From positions 1 through 12,576 of the forward strand of contig DATKIB010000093.1 of assembly GCA_035509915.1 (NCBI GenBank): a stretch of DNA of 12,576 bases, written 5' to 3'. Positions 1-5,867 of the stretch are shown here, piece by piece; positions within the stretch are counted from its first letter, which is position 1, and each line of letters starts with the position of its first letter. Origin of the DNA: Bog-564 sp035509915. Lineage in GTDB: Bacteria > Actinomycetota > Acidimicrobiia > Acidimicrobiales > UBA8190. The notes under the pieces were generated by a model, which did not search any database, had not been told where the DNA came from, and saw nothing but the letters and a program-made list of their open reading frames with translations. The position numbers were made by a program, and so were the translations under genes.

Positions 1-1
1 C

Positions 2-1033
2 AAAGACGCCGACACCGTGGTGTTCGACGACGAGCTCTCCCCGGCCCAGCAGCGCAACCTCGAACAGATCCTGGGGAGGACCGCGATCGACCGTACTGCG
101 GTGATCCTCGATATCTTCGCTCAGAACGCGCGCAGCCAGGAGGGCAAGGCCCAGGTGGAGTTGGCTCTGTTGCGGTACCGGCTCCCGCGCTTGCGGGGCA
201 GGGGCCATGGGTTGTCGCAGCAGGCCGGCGGGATCGGGACTCGGGGGCCGGGAGAGACCCAGCTCGAGGTCGACAGGAGGCGCCTTCTCGGCAGGGCCGC
301 CCGCCTCGAGGGCGACCTGCGCCGGCTCGGTGCCACCCGGCGTACGCAGCGAAGGGCACGTCAGCGGTCGCGCCAGCACACGATCTCGCTCGTCGGGTAC
401 ACGAACGCCGGGAAGTCCACGCTGCTCAACGCACTCACGGGTGCGGGAGTGCTCGCAGGCAAACGCCCCTTCTCGACGCTGGACCCCCGCACGAGGCGGC
501 TGGCCCTGCCGGGGGGAGAGACGGTGCTCGTGTCAGACACGGTGGGCTTCGTCCGCAAGCTCCCGCACCAGCTCGTGGAGGCGTTCCGCTCCACGCTCGA
601 GGAGGTACGCGAAGCAGACCTGTTGCTGCACGTCGTCGACGGTTCGGCGATCGACCCGGAGGCGCAGATCGAGGCTGTGCGCGCCGTGCTGGACGAGATA
701 GGAGCATCTGACGTGCCGGAGCTCCTCGTCGTCAACAAGGCAGATCTCGGACAGTCGGCACGCCGGCTCGCCGAGCACCACCATGGGGCGGTGGTGGCCT
801 CGGCCTTGACGGGCCAGGGCTTCGAGGAACTGCTACGGACGATGGGCGACCGTCTTCGCGCCTCGGACCGCGTCGTGGAGCTCATGGTGCCGTTCGACAG
901 AGGCGACATCCTCGCTGCGGTACATCGCGAGGGGGAGGTGGTGGGCGAGACCCACGGGGAGGGGGCGACAGTGGTCCACGTCGTCCTCGACGAGGCCGGC
1001 CGGGCCCGCTTCGGCGAATTCGCGCCGTCGTGA
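2..1033 (+). CDS. hflX: HflX GTPase, C-terminal part (5' end outside window)
   Basis: HflX is a ribosome-associated GTPase of the Obg/HflX class. In bacteria studied it binds the 50S subunit and splits or rescues stalled ribosomes under stress. The frame is open to the left edge and reads KDADTVVFDDELSPAQQRNL, an internal HflX stretch, so the gene starts upstream and most of the N-terminal domain is missing; the GTG at 17 is not the start. The glycine-rich GIGTRGPGETQLEVDRRR linker is present. The GTPase motifs are G1 GYTNAGKST (395-421), G2 FSTLD, G3 DTVGF and G4 NKAD, followed by the KLPHQLVEAFRSTLEEV helix. No key residue is missing. The stop overlaps the GTG of dapC by 4 bases (GTGA), so the two are probably translationally coupled. 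In many actinobacteria dapF and miaA lie just upstream of hflX, which would fit the dap genes here, but that is outside the window. Confidence 0.95.
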   Translation, partial: KDADTVVFDDELSPAQQRNLEQILGRTAIDRTAVILDIFAQNARSQEGKAQVELALLRYRLPRLRGRGHGLSQQAGGIGTRGPGETQLEVDRRRLLGRAARLEGDLRRLGATRRTQRRARQRSRQHTISLVGYTNAGKSTLLNALTGAGVLAGKRPFSTLDPRTRRLALPGGETVLVSDTVGFVRKLPHQLVEAFRSTLEEVREADLLLHVVDGSAIDPEAQIEAVRAVLDEIGASDVPELLVVNKADLGQSARRLAEHHHGAVVASALTGQGFEELLRTMGDRLRASDRVVELMVPFDRGDILAAVHREGEVVGETHGEGATVVHVVLDEAGRARFGEFAPS

Positions 1034-2382
1034 GGATGAACGAGCCCCCGGAGCACCCCGAGGCGCGCCCGAGGGGCGCCGAGCACGAGCGCGCCGGCAC
1101 ACCGGAGGCGAGCCCCGGCGGATTCGTACCGCCGCCTTACCCATACGCCCGCCTCCGGCGGCTGGCAGCTGTCGCCGCCAGCCACGAGGGCGGCGTCGTC
1201 GACCTCTCGGTGGGGACGCCGTGCGACCCACCTCCTGCCTCGGTGGTGGACGCCCTCTCGAGCTCTGGCACCGAGCGCGGGTACCCCTCCTCGGTGGGGA
1301 GCGAGGCATTCAGGGAGGCCGCTCGTAGATGGATCGGCCGCCGCTTCGGGGTGAACGTCGAGGCGGAGGACATCGGCGCGTGCGTGGGCACCAAGGAGCT
1401 GGTGGCCAGCACCGCCTGGTACCTGCGCCTGCGCCGACCCGGGCGCGACACGGTGATCGCGCCGAGCGTCGCCTATCCCACCTACGCGATGGGCGCTCGA
1501 CTCGCGGGTTGCGAGGTCTTCGAGGTTCCCGAGGCGCGAGGGGGTGGTGTCGACCTCCGGTCAGTGCCCGATCAGGTCGCAGGTCGAGCAGTGCTGGTAT
1601 GGCTCAACAGCCCCTCCAACCCGACGGGTTCTCTCACCGACCTGGCCGCTGCCGCGCACTGGGGACGCGCGCACGATGTGCCCGTGTTCTCCGACGAGTG
1701 TTACTGCGAGTTCACCTGGCACGCCGCGAGGTCCACCATCCTCCAGGCGGGCACCGAGGGCGTGATGGCGGTGCACTCGCTGTCGAAGAGGTCGAACATG
1801 GCCGGGACGCGGGTGGGTTTCTTCGCCGGAGACCACGAGATCGTCGGCTATCTGAGCGCCGTCCGCCAGCACGCTGGGCTGATGGTGGCGGGCCCGGTTC
1901 AGGCTGCCGCCGTGGTCGCCCTCGAGGACGACGAGCACGTCGACGTGCAGCGCGAGCGCTACCTGCGCCGCCTCGAGAAGCTGGCAGCGATCCTGCGAGG
2001 CTGTGGGCTCGATGTCGCGATGCCCGCCGGTGGCTTCTACCTCTGGGTACCCGTACCGAGCTGGGCGGCGCGACACGTGTCCGCAGGCCGCGAGTCGGGC
2101 GCGTGGGTGCTCACAGAGGCCCTGGCGCGAGCAGGAGGCGCTCTGGTGAGCCCGGGCGACTTCTACGGGACGTCTTCGGGAGGATGGGTGAGGGTCGCGG
2201 CGGTGCAGCCCGACGTCCGCATAGATCTGGTGGCCGAGCGCCTCGCCGGCTCCGACCAGAGCACGCTCGCCGCAGCCGTACAAGGGGACGCAGGCGTCGA
2301 GTCTCCTGGCGACTCGGACCCGAACGTCGGCCTGCAGGGCGGTATGTCCGAGCCCGCCTCCGGTCCGCGCGTGGCCTTGTAG
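1030..2382 (+). CDS. dapC: Succinyldiaminopimelate transaminase DapC
   Basis: This is a PLP-dependent class I/II aminotransferase. It converts N-succinyl-2-amino-6-oxopimelate and glutamate to N-succinyl-LL-diaminopimelate in the cytoplasm. The N-terminal signature YARLRRLAAVAASHEGG followed by VVDLSVGTPCDPPP is typical of actinobacterial DapC. Further motifs are the substrate-loop NSPSNPTG, the cofactor region SDECYCEF, and the PLP-lysine motif HSLSKRSNMAG with K253. It has about 450 residues, longer than usual: roughly 35 residues precede the first conserved block, and a tail of about 35 Gly/Ser/Pro-rich residues follows the last conserved segment (VAERLAG). The start is taken at GTG 1030 because it overlaps the hflX stop; ATG 1036 is equally possible, and neither has a clear Shine-Dalgarno. 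dapD follows after 9 bases in the same frame. The neighbouring dapD and dapE make the pathway assignment much firmer than similarity alone. Confidence 0.92.
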   Translation: MRMNEPPEHPEARPRGAEHERAGTPEASPGGFVPPPYPYARLRRLAAVAASHEGGVVDLSVGTPCDPPPASVVDALSSSGTERGYPSSVGSEAFREAARRWIGRRFGVNVEAEDIGACVGTKELVASTAWYLRLRRPGRDTVIAPSVAYPTYAMGARLAGCEVFEVPEARGGGVDLRSVPDQVAGRAVLVWLNSPSNPTGSLTDLAAAAHWGRAHDVPVFSDECYCEFTWHAARSTILQAGTEGVMAVHSLSKRSNMAGTRVGFFAGDHEIVGYLSAVRQHAGLMVAGPVQAAAVVALEDDEHVDVQRERYLRRLEKLAAILRGCGLDVAMPAGGFYLWVPVPSWAARHVSAGRESGAWVLTEALARAGGALVSPGDFYGTSSGGWVRVAAVQPDVRIDLVAERLAGSDQSTLAAAVQGDAGVESPGDSDPNVGLQGGMSEPASGPRVAL

Positions 2383-2391
2383 CCTCGGGCG

Positions 2392-3216
2392 GTGTCCGAC
2401 CTCGAGTCGCAGATAGAGGAGCTCTGGGCACGCTCGGGCGAGCTCGAGGCCGGCGACGCCGAGGCCCTGGGCCCGGTGACCGAGGCGGTGGGGCTGCTCG
2501 ACTCCGGAGAGGCGCGTGTCGCAGAGGCGGACGCGGCCGGCGGCGTCGTGGTCCACGGCTGGCTCAAGAGGGCAATCCTGTTGCTGTTCCGACTTCGCTC
2601 CGTGGCGACCACCGAGCTCGGTCCCTTCGAGTACTCGGACAAGCTCCCGCTCAAGTCTGGTTACGAGGCAGCCGGGGTGAGGGTGGTGCCGGGCGCCTCG
2701 GCGCGGTGGGGAGCCTTCTTGGACCGCGGAGTGGTGCTGATGCCCAGCTACGTCAACATCGGGGCACGCGTGGGTGCGGACACGATGGTCGACACTTGGG
2801 CGACGGTCGGCTCCTGCGCGCAGATCGGGTCGCGAGTGCACCTCTCGGGGGGGGTGGGGATCGGCGGGGTGCTCGAACCTCCGAACGCGGCGCCCGTGAT
2901 GGTCTCTGACGAGGCCTTCGTCGGGAGCCGCTGCATGATCACAGAGGGAGCGCGCGTGGGGGAGGGTGCGGTCGTGGGTTCCGGTGTCATCCTCAACCCG
3001 TCCATCCCCGTCATCGACTCGGGTACCGGGGAGGAGATCTCGAGGGGGGAGATCCCGTCCTGGTGCGTGGCGGTGGGCGCGTCCAGGAGGCGGGAGTACA
3101 GCGGGGGTGAGTTCTTTCTTCCCTGCGTGCTCGTGATCGACAGGCTCGAGCCCGGCGTGCGGCACGACAAGGTCCGGCTCGAGTCGGTGCTACGCGAGCA
3201 CGGAGCCGCGGGCTGA
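2392..3216 (+). CDS. dapD: Tetrahydrodipicolinate N-succinyltransferase DapD (classical type)
   Basis: DapD transfers succinyl from succinyl-CoA to tetrahydrodipicolinate, the step before DapC. The 274-residue protein has an N-terminal helical part (ESQIEELWARSGEL ... LDSGEARVAE) and a left-handed beta-helix of hexapeptide repeats. The core MPSYVNIGARV, TMVDTWATVGSCAQIG and HLSGGVGIGGVLEP matches E. coli DapD almost word for word. D134 in MVDTW and E185 in ITEG sit where the family's catalytic acidic pair is expected. This is the short E. coli-type enzyme, not the roughly 320-residue form of Mycobacterium and Streptomyces, which is unusual in an actinobacterium. GTG 2392 is the only nearby start because the in-frame dapC stop is 9 bases upstream. 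There is no Shine-Dalgarno, but a TAGCCT hexamer (2380-2385) lies 6 bases before the start and could be a leaderless -10 element. The stop TGA overlaps an ATG (3216) of a 20-codon frame. Confidence 0.95.
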   Translation: MSDLESQIEELWARSGELEAGDAEALGPVTEAVGLLDSGEARVAEADAAGGVVVHGWLKRAILLLFRLRSVATTELGPFEYSDKLPLKSGYEAAGVRVVPGASARWGAFLDRGVVLMPSYVNIGARVGADTMVDTWATVGSCAQIGSRVHLSGGVGIGGVLEPPNAAPVMVSDEAFVGSRCMITEGARVGEGAVVGSGVILNPSIPVIDSGTGEEISRGEIPSWCVAVGASRRREYSGGEFFLPCVLVIDRLEPGVRHDKVRLESVLREHGAAG

Positions 3217-3278
3217 TGCGCGATTTCGCCCAGGTGTACGGGGCCGGCTCCGCGCCGTGGGGGCGAGCGCGGCGGTGA
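3216..3278 (+). CDS. Possible 20-codon ORF bridging dapD and dapE
   Basis: An ATG at 3216 overlaps the last base of the dapD stop (TGATG) and opens a 20-codon frame, MRDFAQVYGAGSAPWGRARR. It ends in a TGA at 3276-3278 that overlaps a GTG at 3275, the favoured dapE start (GTGA). A GGAG lies 10 bases upstream of the ATG. The double overlap suggests a translational relay that carries ribosomes across the otherwise non-coding 58-base gap from dapD to dapE. I know of no such peptide. It contains no lysine run, so a lysine attenuator is not indicated. Chance occurrence in GC-rich DNA is quite possible. Confidence 0.3.
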   Translation: MRDFAQVYGAGSAPWGRARR

Positions 3279-4435
3279 GCGAACCGCGCCGCGCGTTCCA
3301 TGACGACCCTCTCCTGACGCGGGCCTATGACCTTGTCGCCATCTCGTCGGTGAGCCGCGCGGAGGCGACGATCGCATCGCACGTCGAGGGCCAACTGAGG
3401 AGCCTGCCGCAGCTGTCGGTCGACCGGGTAGGGGACAACGTGGTCGCTCGCTCGCAATTCGGCAGGAAGCGGCGCGTCCTGCTAGCCGGCCACCTCGACA
3501 CGGTCGCACCGTTCGATTCGAAGGGCCCCCACCTCGAGGGTGACTCGCTGCGTGGATTGGGCGCGGTCGACATGAAGGGCGGCCTGTCGGTGATGCTGCA
3601 GCTGGCGACCGAGGTCGAGCGAATGTCGGTAGACCTCACCTTCGTGTTCTATGCGTGCGAGGAGATCGAGCGCGGCGCGAGCGGGCTCGGTACCTTGATC
3701 CGCGAGCGCCCCGATCTCCTGGAGGCCGACGTCGCCGTCCTCGCCGAGCCGACAGGGTGCGTGGTCGAGGCCGGCTGCCAGGGCACGATGCGCGCTGTGG
3801 CGACCGTGGTCGGCCGGCGCGCGCACACCGCCAGGCCCTACAAGGGGATCAACGCCGTGCACAGGTTGGGCACGCTTCTGCGCGCCTTGGCGGACTACCA
3901 ACCCAGAGAGCTCATCCTCGACGGATGCGTCTACGCGGAGCAGCTCCAGGCAGTCGGAGTGTCGGGTGGCGTGGCGGGCAACGTGGTGCCCGACGAGGCC
4001 GAGCTGACTGTGAACTTCCGCTTTGCTCCCGATCGGGACGTGGCCCAGGCCGAGGAAGAGCTGCGCGGCATGCTCGCCGGCGCGCTCGACGAGGGTCTCG
4101 GGGATCGACTCGAGGTCGTCGACGCGGCGCCGGGCGCCCCACCTGTGCTGGACGATCCGGTGCTAGCGCTGCTGCTCCGTGAGAGCGGGCAATCCCCCCG
4201 GGCGAAGGTGGGGTGGACCGACGTAGCGACCTTCTTCTCGCTCGGGGTGCCCGCGACCAACTTCGGTCCCGGCGACCCCTTGTTGGCGCATACCGCCGAC
4301 GAGCACGTCTCCGCCGGTGAGCTCGAGACAGCGTGCGACGTGCTCAGGCGCCTGCTGAGCGAGCCTGAGCTCGCCTCCGGTACGGCCGCCCGCAAGGAGC
4401 CCGGCGGGGGGATCAGAGGCGACGAAGGACGGTGA
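3275..4435 (+). CDS. dapE: Succinyl-diaminopimelate desuccinylase DapE
   Basis: DapE is a cytoplasmic di-zinc M20 peptidase-family enzyme. It hydrolyses N-succinyl-LL-diaminopimelate to succinate and LL-diaminopimelate, the step after DapC. Counting from GTG 3275 (386 residues), the metal and catalytic positions are H73 and D75 (AGHLDTV), bridging D99 (GAVDMKGG), the E129/E130 pair (ACEEIE), E158 (LAEPT) and H339 (LLAHTADEH). The segment SGGVAGNVVPDEAELTVNFR is typical of the Gram-positive/actinobacterial DapE group and argues against a general M20 carboxypeptidase. The in-frame GTG at 3257 would add six residues. I prefer 3275 because it overlaps the stop of the small preceding ORF and has a G-rich stretch upstream; the choice is not certain. 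The 3' end overlaps the 3' end of lexA on the other strand by 23 bases. Confidence 0.93.
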   Translation: MSEPRRAFHDDPLLTRAYDLVAISSVSRAEATIASHVEGQLRSLPQLSVDRVGDNVVARSQFGRKRRVLLAGHLDTVAPFDSKGPHLEGDSLRGLGAVDMKGGLSVMLQLATEVERMSVDLTFVFYACEEIERGASGLGTLIRERPDLLEADVAVLAEPTGCVVEAGCQGTMRAVATVVGRRAHTARPYKGINAVHRLGTLLRALADYQPRELILDGCVYAEQLQAVGVSGGVAGNVVPDEAELTVNFRFAPDRDVAQAEEELRGMLAGALDEGLGDRLEVVDAAPGAPPVLDDPVLALLLRESGQSPRAKVGWTDVATFFSLGVPATNFGPGDPLLAHTADEHVSAGELETACDVLRRLLSEPELASGTAARKEPGGGIRGDEGR

Positions 4436-5042
4436 CGACCTTCCCGTAGACGTTGACGTCGGCGGGGTCGAGCTCCATCGGCGAGAGAGCCGGGTTGGCC
4501 GGGGTCAGCACGATCTTGCCTCGACGACGGGAGAACGTCTTCACCGTTGCCTCGTCGTCGGGGATCCCCGCCACCACGACGTCGCCGTTGTCCGCGTCGG
4601 GCTGCTGACGCACGACCACGAAGTCGCCGTCGAGGATGCCCGCTTCGATCATCGAGTCACCGCGGACTCTCAGCATGAAGAGCGAGCCGGTGCCGGTGAA
4701 GTCCTCGGGCAGGGGCAACAGCTCCTCGACGTTCTCGCTCGCTAGCACCCCGGTGCCGGCCGCGACGTCTCCCACGAGAGGTACGTGGCGCACAGGCCGG
4801 GCCGGCATCGCCGCCTTCGAAGAGGGGTCGTAGCGAACCTCGATAGCGCGCGGCTTGGTCGGGTCGCGCTTCAGGTATCCCTCGCGCTGGAGCAGGGCCA
4901 GGTGGGCATGCACGGTGGACGAGGACGCCAGGCCGACCGCCTCGCCTATCTCGCGCACCGATGGCGGGTAGCCATGCTCGCGCAGGCTCTCTCCTATGTA
5001 CTCCAGGATCTCCTGGCGTTTGCCGGTGAGCGCCTCGGCCAT
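4413..5042 (-). CDS. lexA: SOS repressor LexA
   Basis: LexA represses DNA-damage genes and is inactivated by RecA-stimulated self-cleavage. The 209-residue protein has an N-terminal winged helix (LTGKRQEILEYIGESLREHG, PPSVREIGEAVGLASSSTVHAHL; about 1-70). It then has the cleavage site A95-G96 (VGDVAAGTG) and the peptidase dyad S130 (RVRGDSMIEAG) and K168 (ATVKTF). All functional residues are intact. The start is ATG 5042: the bases before it on the coding strand contain AAGGAAG eight bases upstream. An in-frame ATG at 5117 would add 25 residues (MDELVFEAPP...), but it has no Shine-Dalgarno and lies inside the likely -10 hexamer, so it is rejected. Two LexA boxes (5099-5112, 5142-5155) on its own promoter imply autorepression. 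The 3' end overlaps that of dapE. Confidence 0.96.
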   Translation of the reverse strand: MAEALTGKRQEILEYIGESLREHGYPPSVREIGEAVGLASSSTVHAHLALLQREGYLKRDPTKPRAIEVRYDPSSKAAMPARPVRHVPLVGDVAAGTGVLASENVEELLPLPEDFTGTGSLFMLRVRGDSMIEAGILDGDFVVVRQQPDADNGDVVVAGIPDDEATVKTFSRRRGKIVLTPANPALSPMELDPADVNVYGKVVTVLRRL

Positions 5043-5098
5043 GTCGGTGTCTTCCTTCGCTCGTGGCCCTGCTGGTCCTGGGTCCGGCGGAGGTGCCT

Positions 5099-5112
5099 CG
5101 AACACCAGTTCG
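5099..5112. promoter_or_regulatory. LexA box 1 (lexA start-site operator)
   Basis: CGAACACCAGTTCG matches the actinobacterial/Gram-positive SOS operator CGAAC-N4-GTTCG perfectly in both arms. It begins 3 bases downstream of the lexA -10 and covers the predicted transcription start, so bound LexA would block initiation. It lies in the lexA leader, 57 bases upstream of the ATG at 5042. Confidence 0.85.
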
Positions 5113-5115
5113 TCC

Positions 5116-5144
5116 ATCGTACCGGAAACGAGCTCGCGAGGCAA
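5116..5144 (-). promoter_or_regulatory. Probable lexA promoter
   Basis: On the - strand, TTGCCT (5144 to 5139) is followed after exactly 17 bases by TACGAT (5121 to 5116). This gives a plausible sigma70-type -35/-10 pair with a start of transcription near 5109 and a leader of about 65 bases before the lexA ATG at 5042. One LexA box overlaps the -35 and another covers the predicted transcription start. The hexamers are read by eye; the start is not mapped. Confidence 0.55.
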
Positions 5145-5155
5145 ACACCTGTTCG
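5142..5155. promoter_or_regulatory. LexA box 2 (lexA -35 operator)
   Basis: CAAACACCTGTTCG differs by one base from CGAAC-N4-GTTCG. On the lexA strand it reads CGAACAGGTGTTTG, and the changed base forms part of the TTG of the -35 hexamer TTGCCT. Operator and promoter thus share bases. It lies 43 bases from box 1 and 31 from box 3, centre to centre. Confidence 0.75.
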
Positions 5156-5166
5156 ACCGAAGCACC

Positions 5167-5195
5167 TTGACACGAACAGGTGTTCGTGGTGTGAT
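5167..5195 (+). promoter_or_regulatory. Probable SOS promoter of the LysM gene
   Basis: A perfect -35 TTGACA (5167-5172) is followed after 17 bases by TGTGAT (5190-5195), a 4/6 match to the -10 consensus. LexA box 3 fills most of the spacer. Transcription would start at or near 5202, which is the G of the GTG start codon of the LysM gene, so the message is probably leaderless. Confidence 0.6.
5173..5186. promoter_or_regulatory. LexA box 3 (LysM promoter spacer operator)
   Basis: CGAACAGGTGTTCG is a perfect CGAAC-N4-GTTCG. It starts directly after the TTGACA -35 and ends 3 bases before the -10, so it lies wholly in the spacer of the LysM-gene promoter. Bound LexA would exclude RNA polymerase. 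Confidence 0.88.
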
Positions 5196-5201
5196 GGCTG
5201 T

Positions 5202-5828
5202 GTGACGAACACCTGTTCGTGCGATACCGAGGAGCGTATTGGTCAGGCGATCCCGCCCGCCCGAGGGGCCTTTGCCCTGCTCGAGCGCCGCACCGCGGCC
5301 CGCCCGGGCCGGAGGGGGCCACGCCGCGCCCAGCCGGTTCGCGGTGGCGCCAGAGGTGCGGGTGTCGCCCGTCCGGTCCTGAGTGCGGAGGTCGCCTCCC
5401 GGGCCCGGCCCCTGGGCCTCCCGCCAGCTCGAACCCCGGCGGGGGAAGCCCTGAACTCGCCGGCCCTTCGTCCCCACCCTGCATACCAACGGCGCGCCGC
5501 TTGCGCCGGCGGGCGCGCGATCGCACGGCCGGCCGCTTCACGACGGCTGGCCCGTCTGCTCGTCGGGGTCGTGGCGGCAGGGATCGTCGTCGCCCTCGCC
5601 CTGCCCTGGGGCGGAGCCGGGGGGCGTCCCCTCGCCACCCCCGGCTCCGCCCGGGCCGGGGCAGCCCTCGCCCCCCATACGCTCTACGTAGTCCAGCGCG
5701 GCGACACGCTCTGGACGATCGCCGAGCGACTCTACCCGGATGGAGATCCTCGTCCCGTGGCGGCCCAGCTCGCCGCCGAGGCAGGCGGCGACGGCATCTT
5801 TCCCGGGGAACGTCTGATACTTCCCTGA
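5202..5828 (+). CDS. LysM membrane protein, ChiZ/DivS-like SOS division inhibitor
   Basis: The 208-residue protein has three parts. Residues 1-118 are low-complexity and basic (about 23 Arg against about 6 acidic residues) and probably disordered. Residues 119-136 form one membrane helix (LLVGVVAAGIVVALALPW). The outer part ends in a LysM peptidoglycan-binding domain (about 161-207: YVVQRGDTLWTIAERLYP ... FPGERLILP). Topology would be N-in, C-out. The layout and the position between lexA and nrdR match Mycobacterium ChiZ (Rv2719c), whose Arg-rich disordered N-terminus is known, and Corynebacterium DivS, both SOS-induced and acting on cell division. I infer the same role, delaying division after DNA damage. 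No hydrolase domain is visible. GTG 5202 is chosen because it coincides with the predicted transcription start and is the last in-frame ATG/GTG before the membrane helix; there is no Shine-Dalgarno. Start confidence is moderate, domain confidence high. Confidence 0.78.
   Translation: MTNTCSCDTEERIGQAIPPARGAFALLERRTAARPGRRGPRRAQPVRGGARGAGVARPVLSAEVASRARPLGLPPARTPAGEALNSPALRPHPAYQRRAACAGGRAIARPAASRRLARLLVGVVAAGIVVALALPWGGAGGRPLATPGSARAGAALAPHTLYVVQRGDTLWTIAERLYPDGDPRPVAAQLAAEAGGDGIFPGERLILP
5206..5219. promoter_or_regulatory. LexA box 4 (LysM start-site operator, inside first codons)
   Basis: CGAACACCTGTTCG is a perfect match to the SOS operator. It begins about 4 bases after the predicted transcription start and falls within codons 2-6 of the LysM gene. 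With its flanks (5205-5220) it is the exact inverted copy of 5172-5187, giving a 16-base inverted repeat with a 17-base gap. Confidence 0.85.
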
Positions 5829-5854
5829 CGCGTCGGTGGGCGGTCGTGCAGGGC

Positions 5855-5860
5855 TACCGT
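5855..5860 (+). promoter_or_regulatory. Possible -10 element of a leaderless nrdR message
   Basis: TACCGT fits the TANNNT -10 pattern and ends 7 bases before the GTG of nrdR, which has no Shine-Dalgarno. That spacing would place the transcription start on or next to the start codon. No convincing -35 is seen, so this is tentative; nrdR may also be co-transcribed from the LysM promoter. Confidence 0.3.
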
Positions 5861-5867
5861 TGCCGGC

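Noticed and set aside
1329..2909. A 526-codon + strand frame overlapping dapC and dapD
   Set aside because: Arg/Gly-rich shadow of the real genes in another frame, crossing from one gene into the next.
1561..3165. A 534-codon open frame on the - strand opposite dapC and dapD
   Set aside because: The translation is His/Arg/Asp-rich with no domain, and the + strand encodes two well-conserved enzymes.
4785..5201. N-terminal extension of the LysM frame upstream of GTG 5202
   Set aside because: It is open only by chance opposite lexA and would read through the whole operator region; the promoter predicts a start at 5202.
5043..5489. Longer lexA starts, including ATG 5117 and starts further upstream
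   Set aside because: They would place coding sequence over the lexA promoter, the LexA boxes and the LysM gene, and they lack Shine-Dalgarno sequences; ATG 5042 has AAGGAAG at good spacing.
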